Shown here: positions 9,739 to 15,757 of the stretch, piece by piece
Position numbering within the stretch: the stretch's first letter is position 1
Layout of the letters: each line of letters opens with the position of its first letter
Source: Isotricha intestinalis
Taxonomy: Eukaryota > Ciliophora > Litostomatea > Vestibuliferida > Isotrichidae
Length of the DNA: 15,757 nt
Direction: 5' to 3'
Assembly: GCA_023807065.1 (NCBI GenBank)
Contig: JAJJLU010004265.1
Coordinates: forward strand, 1-15,757
Notes under the pieces: model-generated
What the model was told of the DNA's origin: nothing
What the model saw: only the letters and a program-made list of their open reading frames with translations
The model's database searches: none
Made by a program: the position numbers and the translations under genes

Positions 9739-11136
9739 ATGTCAAAAGAAAAAAACAATAATATATATAATAATGAAGCATATGTAAACGAAATTGATAA
9801 AATAATAAATGAATATAAAAATCAATTAGCAATATTAAAGGATAAATCTGCTTCTGTTGTGCAATTAGTAAACAAAAATAATCAAAACATTGAAGATAAT
9901 AATACTATTCAGACTTCAATTTTAAACTCAAATTATTGTAATGATGATAATAGTTTTAATGTCCAACTTCAAAATGATAATTTAAGATTACAAAAAGAAA
10001 ATACAAATTATAAATTAAGAAATAACCAATTAATAGAAAATTTAAACGAAAGAGAAAATTTAATATCACAATTATCAGAAAAAATTTCTTTTTTAGAAAA
10101 TGAAATAATAGAATATAAAAATAAATTAATTGAATATGAAAAGAATAAAATAAAAGAAATAGAAGAGATAAAAAATAAATTAACCGAAGAATCTTCATTA
10201 TCAGTTAAAAAAATAAACGAAGAAAGAAATATAGATAGAAAAATTATAAAAGATTTCTTTGACTTTTTTAACAAAAATATAGATTTATATAACAAATCTC
10301 AAATAATAAATTGTGGAAATTCAGCAAAAATTCAATTTGATGAAGATAATAAAGAAAATAAAAATGAAAAATATTCTTCTTTTGCTATTTCTACTTTAAA
10401 TTCTTTTATAAATAAAATTATTGGTGATAATCAAGAAATGTTTGAAGAATTAATGAAATATAAAAATATTATAGACAAACAGAATAATGAATTATATAAT
10501 AATATAAATAATAACAATCAAAATCAAAATTTTAATATCGAAGATATAAAATATGAAAATTTAATTTTGAAAAAGCAATTAACAAATTTAATGAATAATG
10601 AAAATTTAGTTAGGTTTAAAGAAGTAAAAGTTGAAAATGAATTAAATAATAATTATGAAAGAGTAAATGAGAATAATAATGAAAATTTTCTTGTTGAAAA
10701 AAACCCAGAAAATAATTTTCAAAATAACGAAGAAAATTTTTTTAATCAAAACCAATTTAATCTAAATAAAGAAAATAATATAATAAATGTTTCAAATATA
10801 AATTATGAAAATAATCCTAATAAAAATGATAATAAGTTTCAATTTAATAATGATATGATATATTCAATAAATAATTTAAAAAATATAAATAAACCTCAAA
10901 AAAAAATAAAAAATTTTTCAAATAACACAACAAATAATTTTCAAAATCAAATTAAAAACAATTCAACTAATCAAAATAATAATCAAATGAAAATAAGGAG
11001 TAATAATGAACAAATAATTCATCAATCTCAATCATTTACTGGATTTGAAGGTCCAATTCAAAGATTAAAAATGAAAATAACAGAACTTGAAGAAAAAATA
11101 AAATCAAATAAAGAAAAAGATGAAGAAGATAATTAA
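9739..11136 (+). CDS. Coiled-coil protein of unknown family (465 aa)
   Basis: The frame opens at an ATG 84 bases after the preceding stop and ends GAT-AAT-TAA. Residues about 73-185 form a long coiled coil (LQNDNLRLQKENTNYKL, then ISQLSEKISFLENEI). A helical patch follows at 170-245, ending in FEELMKYKNIIDKQ. Residues 255-430 are Asn/Gln-rich and disordered. The last 30 residues (GPIQRLKMKITELEEKIKS) form a distinct, well-defined helix that looks more conserved in character than what precedes it. It could be a docking or oligomerisation segment. Coil plus disorder plus terminal helix is common in centrosomal and basal-body scaffolds, which would fit a cell with delta-like tubulin, but that is only an inference. 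No catalytic or membrane segment is visible. Confidence 0.82.
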   Translation: MSKEKNNNIYNNEAYVNEIDKIINEYKNQLAILKDKSASVVQLVNKNNQNIEDNNTIQTSILNSNYCNDDNSFNVQLQNDNLRLQKENTNYKLRNNQLIENLNERENLISQLSEKISFLENEIIEYKNKLIEYEKNKIKEIEEIKNKLTEESSLSVKKINEERNIDRKIIKDFFDFFNKNIDLYNKSQIINCGNSAKIQFDEDNKENKNEKYSSFAISTLNSFINKIIGDNQEMFEELMKYKNIIDKQNNELYNNINNNNQNQNFNIEDIKYENLILKKQLTNLMNNENLVRFKEVKVENELNNNYERVNENNNENFLVEKNPENNFQNNEENFFNQNQFNLNKENNIINVSNINYENNPNKNDNKFQFNNDMIYSINNLKNINKPQKKIKNFSNNTTNNFQNQIKNNSTNQNNNQMKIRSNNEQIIHQSQSFTGFEGPIQRLKMKITELEEKIKSNKEKDEEDN

Positions 11137-11627
11137 ATAATATTAATTATTAATTAATAAAAATAAATATACATATAAAATAAATAATATTATTTCAGAT
11201 TTTTCATGAATTTACTGCAGGATGGTGGTAAAATACGCCTTAGGGAGAGGAAAGGGCATACATTGGAAAGTTTGTGGGGAGTAACATTGTGAAGTTTAAG
11301 ATCCTCAATTCAATTTAATTTTCCTTTATTTAATTATATCCTCTTTATCAATATATATTTTTTTATATATTTGTCAAATTTTTAATAAAATTATAAAGAT
11401 ATTTTTTTGTTTTAAATTGTCATTTTTAGTTGAAGAATTATAAATATTTTAATTATCAAAATAATCATCTCAATAATCATAAATATGACCATAAGAATGG
11501 TAATGATAGAGTTATCTAAAATAAAATTAGTGATAAAGAAAAACTTGAAAAAATGATGAATAAATAAATTATTATTAATGTTTTTTTATTTTTTTTTAAT
11601 TGATTTATATTTTAGTTTTTTATTATA
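11137..11627. other. Intergenic, with a G-rich islet and a short coding-like relic
   Basis: About 490 bases. It holds the purine-rich islet at 11206-11310, listed separately. At about 11435-11565 (plus) a short reading runs HKYDHKNGNDRVI-TAA-NKISDKEKLEKMMNK-TAA. This may be a relic of an Asn/Lys-rich gene, or may reflect composition. The last 60 bases before ATG 11628 are T-rich. Confidence 0.4.
11206..11310. other. G- and purine-rich islet, possible small RNA gene or short ORF
   Basis: In otherwise A/T sequence, 11215-11305 is rich in G, with blocks such as GGATGGTGG, TAGGGAGAGGAAAGGGC and TGTGGGGAG. AGGAT at 11219-11223 can pair with ATCCT at 11301-11305, enclosing about 77 bases. On the plus strand an ATG at 11206 gives a 28-codon ORF (MNLLQDGGKIRLRERKGHTL, then ESLWGVTL) ending in TGA at 11290-11292. 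Its codons (CTG, CAG, CGC, AGG) are unlike any gene here except partly GAPDH. I tried tRNA, 5S rRNA, U1-U6, SRP and RNase P signatures by eye and none fits. A structured non-coding RNA is my first guess. Confidence 0.35.
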
Positions 11628-12686
11628 ATGTCTTCTTCTGATTCAAGTGAAAAAAAACAAAAAAGAAAAATATTTGAGGATTGCGATGCTGAAGAAGATT
11701 ATAATAAACTAACAGAAAACTTTGATAATGCTTTAAAAAAGAAGCAATTTTTAGGAGAAAAAGGAAAATATTTATTTTATCTTCAAAATACCTATTCTTC
11801 AGATTCTCGTTTTAAATTAGATAATAAATTTAAAGGAGATATAGATTTAAAGAAATTATCTTCAAAAATAAAAAATTCAAATAACAATAATAAAGATGAA
11901 TATGATTATAAAGATAAGAATATATTAGCAGAAGATGAGAATATTCAAGAAGAAAAAAATAAAAATTTGTTTATTTTATCAAATATTTTACCAAATTCAG
12001 CTTTTTTAGACCATAAAAAAAAAGAAAGTAATATTAAAAATATTATTCAAAAAAGATTCGACCCTTTATTAAATTTAGGAGATTTTTCAGTTGAACCTTT
12101 AAAAGTTGAAGATAAAAAGAAAAAGAAAGAAAATGACAATAAAATTATATTAGAAAAAGGAGTTCAAGTTTTCGGTGATTCTTTAGAAAACCCAATTTAT
12201 AAAAATAAAAATAAAAAAATGCTTAAAAAAAGAGAAAGAGAAAAATTAATTGAAAAAGAAGTTAACAGAATAAATAATGATATGAATCAAGAAATTATTA
12301 TTAATTATGATATGTGGAAAAAATCTATTCAATCTAAAGAAAATGTTGAATTTAAATTATTTGAAGATAATAATATTAAAAAAGAAAATAATAAAAATGA
12401 AAAAGAAAATATTCATACAATTCATGTTAATATAGAGAAAGATAAAAATGACAAAGAAAAAAAAGATAAATTAGAAAATAAAAGGAAAAGAGAAAAACAA
12501 AAAAGAAAATTAAGAATAGAAAAAGAAAAAATAAAAAAAGAAGAAAAAAGGAAAAACGAAGAAAAGATGAATGATAAATATAAATCACATTTGATAGAAA
12601 ATTTCGGTGAAGATAAAGCTAATAATTACTTTAAATATATGGATATGATCAAAGAAAAAAAATTAAAAACTAAAAATAAAAAATAA
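11628..12686 (+). CDS. NOL8-like nucleolar protein (C-terminal-domain only)
   Basis: 352 codons. Residues 38-68 (KKKQFLGEKGKYLFYLQNTY, then SSDSRFKLDNKF) match the conserved NOL8 C-terminal pattern: a hydrophobic helix, then D-x-RF-x-x-D-x-x-F. Residues 108-122 (EEKNKNLFILSNIL) and 140-150 (IIQKRFDPLLNL) correspond in order to the following helix and the F-DP segment of that family. NOL8 works in the nucleolus in large-subunit rRNA processing and binds RNA. The N-terminal RRM of animal NOL8 is absent, so the protein starts close to the conserved block. The C-terminal third is extremely Lys/Glu-rich (KRKREKQKRKLRIEKEK), a basic helix suited to nucleolar or RNA contacts. The short acidic/serine N-terminus (MSSSDSSEKK) is typical of nucleolar proteins. 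It ends AAA-AAA-TAA. Confidence 0.6.
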   Translation: MSSSDSSEKKQKRKIFEDCDAEEDYNKLTENFDNALKKKQFLGEKGKYLFYLQNTYSSDSRFKLDNKFKGDIDLKKLSSKIKNSNNNNKDEYDYKDKNILAEDENIQEEKNKNLFILSNILPNSAFLDHKKKESNIKNIIQKRFDPLLNLGDFSVEPLKVEDKKKKKENDNKIILEKGVQVFGDSLENPIYKNKNKKMLKKREREKLIEKEVNRINNDMNQEIIINYDMWKKSIQSKENVEFKLFEDNNIKKENNKNEKENIHTIHVNIEKDKNDKEKKDKLENKRKREKQKRKLRIEKEKIKKEEKRKNEEKMNDKYKSHLIENFGEDKANNYFKYMDMIKEKKLKTKNKK

Positions 12687-12727
12687 AAAATAAATATATA
12701 AAATATTAATTTTTAAATTAATAAAAA

Positions 12728-12814
12728 ATGAATTCTATATATTCACCATATAAAAATAACATTAAGACAAATAATTATTATCCAAACAGAGTCAAACAAA
12801 TACTCGAAAAATAG
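12728..12814 (+). CDS. Small ORF, 28 aa, unidentified
   Basis: ATG to TAG, reading MNSIYSPYKNNIKTNNYYPN then RVKQILEK. It starts 41 bases after the NOL8-like stop, following an A/T leader. The mixed residue composition (Pro, Arg, Tyr, Ser) is better than the surrounding DNA would give by chance, but the length gives no certainty. It ends AAA-TAG. A +1 slip there meets another stop within three codons, so it is not extended that way. Confidence 0.25.
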   Translation: MNSIYSPYKNNIKTNNYYPNRVKQILEK

Positions 12815-12845
12815 AAAATAAAAAAAAAACAAAAAATATAAAAAA

Positions 12846-12968
12846 ATGTTTCAAATGAATGGTAAATATAATTATTTTCCAAATTCTAATAATGATTTTA
12901 CTAAAAGAGTATTTTCTGAAAATTGTTTAAATCTATTAATTCATATAAAGAAAAAAAATAAAAATTAA
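12846..12968 (+). CDS. Small ORF, 40 aa, unidentified
   Basis: ATG to TAA, reading MFQMNGKYNYFPNSNNDF then TKRVFSENCLNLLIH and a Lys/Asn tail. By hand count only 3 of 40 codons end in G or C, two of them ATG. First and second positions carry more G/C, the bias of genes in this window. It could be a small gene or the remnant of a larger one together with the ORF at 12728. The two share a Tyr/Asn/Pro-rich flavour and are separated by a 31-base A-rich stretch. Family unknown. Confidence 0.3.
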   Translation: MFQMNGKYNYFPNSNNDFTKRVFSENCLNLLIHIKKKNKN

Positions 12969-14738
12969 ACAATCGATATTATATGAAATCAAATGTTCTC
13001 TTCAGAATAATAACAAGAAATTGTGATTAATATATACAGTTTGATTGTGATTATTTTGTAAATTCTATTAAAAATTTGGAAATAGATTATATAGATAGTT
13101 GATAAATCTATGGATTTACTTCATAGACATCTAATAAGAACTTTAAATATCCTTATCTATGTTTTATAATACTTTATTTTAAAGAAACAAATAAGAAAAA
13201 AATTTTTAAATCTATATAATCTATAACAAATAATATTAATATTTTGAATACTATAATCCCAATAAAAAATTTGAGTCAAAAGAACATAATTGGAAGACTT
13301 CAATTGAACTTTGTACATAAAACATTAATCAATCTCTGACATTCATTCTAAGAAAACTAATTTCTTATAACAAATATTTTAAAACAAATATGGCACTTCT
13401 ATGAAATATTTTTATTAGTCCTAATTTTAAATAGTAAATGTAAAATGAGTTATTTGAAATTTAACTTAGGAATTTAAAGTTTAAAAAAAATTATTTAATT
13501 GAAAAATAAAAAATAAAAATAATATTTTATAATAATGTCTCAAATAGTAATTTATAGAAAAGAATAAACCCACGTCCTTAAATAATTTTGGGAAAAAGAA
13601 ATAAAAAACTATTTTCCTGAAATGCAATTTATTTTAATAAAATTTAGAATTAATAAAATTTAAGCTTTGAAATAAATCAATTGTTAATAAGTATTATTTA
13701 TTTAGTTTAAATATTTATAACTTAAAATTATTTTATTGATATAATTTTTTAATTAAATCAATATGAAATATGATATAAATGATTTTTTTAATGAATTATA
13801 TTTAATATTTGTGGGATATATATAAAATATCGGTAAATTTTATTAAATTATATATAAATTTATTAAAAAAACCCCCAAAAACAGTATTATTATCATATCA
13901 TATAACATTTTGGTGTCAAATATCAAAAATATTCTAAAAAGAATGAATTTCTAAATTCCATAATTATAATTTACATTCAATATAGATTTAAAAATTAACT
14001 TTTTTATTAATTTTTTTATCATAAAATTATTAATAAAAAAATTGAAATTCTAAATAAGTTTTTTTGCTTATTTATCATGATTAAAAGATGCTATTGATCT
14101 TCATCTTTTGAAACCTTTTATATTTACTTCCCCTTTTCCCTCTTACTTTATAATTATTATTTAGAATGTTGGATTTTCTAATAAATCAATGTTATTATTA
14201 ATATTTTTTTCTGAATTATTTTTTTTCCTTAAGATAAAGGGATACAATATTATTATTTATCAGTAAAATTAATTTCCTTAATAATAAATTATTTTTTTGT
14301 TTTTTATTTTAACAATTTTTTTTTCTTTAAATGACAAAACATTCAGTCAATAATAATTTAGGTTTTTTGGAATTATTATAATAATCTTTTATAGTTTTCT
14401 TTTGAAAATCTGGTATATTAAAAATTAATGAGATAAAATTTTTACTTTTTATGCTCAGTATATTTTTGAAATCAAATATTTTGCATTTTAAACTTCTAGG
14501 GTATTAAATAAATTATTATTTACTCAAACTATTGTTTTGATATTTTTTTTTCATTTCAATTTTTCAAATAATTAATAATTATATTTACCTTATTTAATAA
14601 ATTGAGAATATAAAACAAAAATTTTTTCAAAATATTAGAATACGAGAAACTTATATTTTTTTCCAATTTCTAAAAAATTAAAACTTACCTTAGAACCTAA
14701 TAAATACTATAAATTATATAATAATTAAGAATAATATA
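12969..14738. other. Long intergenic region, about 1.8 kb, with weak relics
   Basis: Stop-riddled A/T-rich DNA. Plus-strand 12980-13110 reads weakly like protein, including FVNSIKNLEIDYID. That faintly resembles the SLKxLxxDYID segment of aldo/keto reductases, but with too little support for a call. A second relic is listed at 13535-13663. From about 13680 to 14738 I see nothing beyond homopolymer-rich sequence. This is presumably the 3' flank of the delta-like tubulin gene. Confidence 0.4.
13535..13663 (+). pseudogene. Short coding-like relic interrupted by two in-frame TAA codons
   Basis: After an A/T leader like those of the real genes, ATG 13535 reads MSQIVIYRKE-TAA-THVLK-TAA-FWEKEIKNYFPEMQFILIKF, then RINKI and TAA at 13661-13663, all in one frame. 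The residue mix (Trp, Pro, His, Met) is richer than local noise. Unlike the breaks in the Mad3 and TLDc genes, the same frame continues after each TAA, so +1 shifting does not repair it. Decay of a small gene by CAA or GAA or AAA to TAA changes is the simplest reading, and chance is not excluded. Confidence 0.25.
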
Positions 14739-15757
14739 TTAAAAAATATGCCTCATTATTTTATGAAATAATATATACTTTTGTTGTAATTTTTCACCAA
14801 TTATTTTAGAAAGATTTTCTAACCAATCTATATTATTACTTTTATAAAAAATGTTAATATTCATTTTATTATTTTTTAAATCCTTTTTAGTTTCATATAA
14901 AACAGAATTGAATTCGCAGTTAATAACTTTCATCAAATTTGAATTAAATTTAATATATTCTTTATTATTATTCATATTAGTTTTATAAATAGAATCACAA
15001 GTCAAAATTCCATTTTTTCTTCCATGAAATATTTTATTTAACATTTTATCGGGATTAAAATTTGCATTATTAATAATATAATCATCATTTAAGTAACCAA
15101 CATCAACAAATTTATTGTTAAAAAAATATTTTTCAAAATTAAAATCATGATTATCACTTTTAATAATATAATCTTCAACTAAAGAAGCTTCAATTAAATC
15201 AGATTTTAAAATATTTTTGTCTTTACAAATTTTTTCATTGTCTAATCTAATAATATTATCAACTTTATCATAAATAGTTGCCAGAGTAAAAAAAGCATTA
15301 AATTGACTTAAACTTGTATTTTCAATTCCAAAACCAAATATAGGGCATGAAATTATTCTCATTTTATTATACTCTTCTTTAATCATTTCAATCATTCTTG
15401 AGCCAACTCCACTTCCAGTTCCTCCATTTAAAGAATGAATGAAAATAATTTTATCAATAAAATCACATTTTTCTAAAAATTTTCTTAGATATTCATATGA
15501 TACTTTATTAATATTATTTTCTGTTTTAAATTCTTTATATTGTAAACTATAGCCTAAAGCCCAATTATTCCCCCTTCCTGAGGAATTTGTAATTATATTT
15601 GTGTATTTTGAAAAATAATTTGAAATTTTTTTCTTATTGTTTAATATATTGTTTATCACTTTTGATTCTGAATCTATTAAAAAAGCTTTACAAGATATTC
15701 CATTTAAATTTATGAAAGAATTATTATTTGAGTTATTCAATAGATTTTCAGATATTA
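14739..15757 (-). CDS. Divergent delta-tubulin-like GTPase (5' end beyond window)
   Basis: The frame runs leftward from the window edge, reading ISENLLNNSNNN first, so the start lies outside. I estimate about 40-50 N-terminal residues (the QxGQCGNQ region) are missing. Visible tubulin features are KAFLIDSESKVI, the T3-like loop SSGRGNNWALGYS, the glycine-rich T4 loop LNGGTGSGVGS, and FNAFFTLATIYDKVDNIIRLDNEKI. The last part matches delta-tubulin (TL-x-x-LY... LLL-x-EN-x-x-I) better than epsilon or alpha/beta. Delta-tubulin is needed for triplet microtubules of basal bodies and centrioles. The central part is reduced and Asn/Lys-rich, and the C-terminus stops early after WLENLSKIIGEKLQQKYILF, about 15-25 residues short of the family. 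The frame ends TTT-TAA. A +1 slip there adds only eight hydrophobic codons. The -1 frame just before the stop reads NNEAYFLIYYS, which weakly resembles the missing tail. Confidence 0.72.
   Translation of the reverse strand, partial: ISENLLNNSNNNSFINLNGISCKAFLIDSESKVINNILNNKKKISNYFSKYTNIITNSSGRGNNWALGYSLQYKEFKTENNINKVSYEYLRKFLEKCDFIDKIIFIHSLNGGTGSGVGSRMIEMIKEEYNKMRIISCPIFGFGIENTSLSQFNAFFTLATIYDKVDNIIRLDNEKICKDKNILKSDLIEASLVEDYIIKSDNHDFNFEKYFFNNKFVDVGYLNDDYIINNANFNPDKMLNKIFHGRKNGILTCDSIYKTNMNNNKEYIKFNSNLMKVINCEFNSVLYETKKDLKNNKMNINIFYKSNNIDWLENLSKIIGEKLQQKYILFHKIMRHIF

Noticed and set aside
11206..11310. Identification of the islet as RNase P RNA because of GAGGAAAG.
   Set aside because: The partner conserved segment (ACAnnA-type) and the expected length are absent, so the short match is not enough.
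13028..13105. Aldo/keto reductase relic (NSIKNLEIDYID).
   Set aside because: Only a dozen residues resemble the signature. The surroundings contain stops and no other motif of the family.

Overview
The window looks like nuclear DNA of a flagellated or ciliated protist. It is extremely A+T-rich, its genes are eukaryotic and well spaced (spindle-checkpoint Mad3/BubR1, a delta-like tubulin, a nucleolar NOL8-like protein, GAPDH, TLDc and BspA-like repeat domains), starts sit in A-rich contexts, and I saw no convincing spliceosomal intron. Every unambiguous gene end uses TAA. The delta-like tubulin suggests triplet-microtubule basal bodies. I cannot name the species.

Layout: 1-70 (minus) is the start of a gene running off the left edge. 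1086-2156 (minus) is a complete glycosomal/bacterial-type GAPDH, clearly richer in G+C than its surroundings. 3390-4980 (minus) is a coiled-coil/TLDc protein whose reading continues, after a +1 shift at an AAA-TAA stop, into a BspA-type leucine-rich repeat. 5331-5724 (minus) is a coding-like relic with in-frame TGA codons and another +1 break. 7331-8603 (plus) is a Mad3/BubR1-type protein split by a +1 shift at TTT-TAA inside its conserved TPR domain. It runs directly into 8617-9654, a coiled-coil, Asn-rich region probably joined by a further +1 shift at TTC-TGA. 9739-11136 (plus) is a coiled-coil protein of unknown family, followed by a small purine-rich G+C islet (about 11206-11310). 11628-12686 (plus) is NOL8-like. 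12687-14738 holds only small ORFs and relics. 14739-15757 (minus) is the delta-like tubulin, cut by the right edge.

The most interesting signal is the repeated +1 frame change exactly at a stop codon. Two cases are supported by domain homology that runs through the break (Mad3 TPR at TTT-TAA; TLDc/BspA at AAA-TAA). A third is probable (TTC-TGA at 8598-8603) and a fourth lies in a relic (AGA-TAA near 5634). This is the pattern known from Euplotes, where the ribosome slips +1 at codon-stop sites. Several unrelated genes in one multi-gene A+T-rich contig would mean either a Euplotes-like organism or an undescribed lineage with stop-coupled +1 recoding. The competing explanation is one-base insertion errors in homopolymer runs, because each site lies beside or within a few bases of a T or A run. 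Many longer A runs elsewhere in coding sequence are intact, which argues against a generally noisy assembly but does not exclude the error model.

The genes are functionally unrelated (glycolysis, checkpoint, ribosome biogenesis, cytoskeleton). There is no sign of an operon, mobile-element array or CRISPR.
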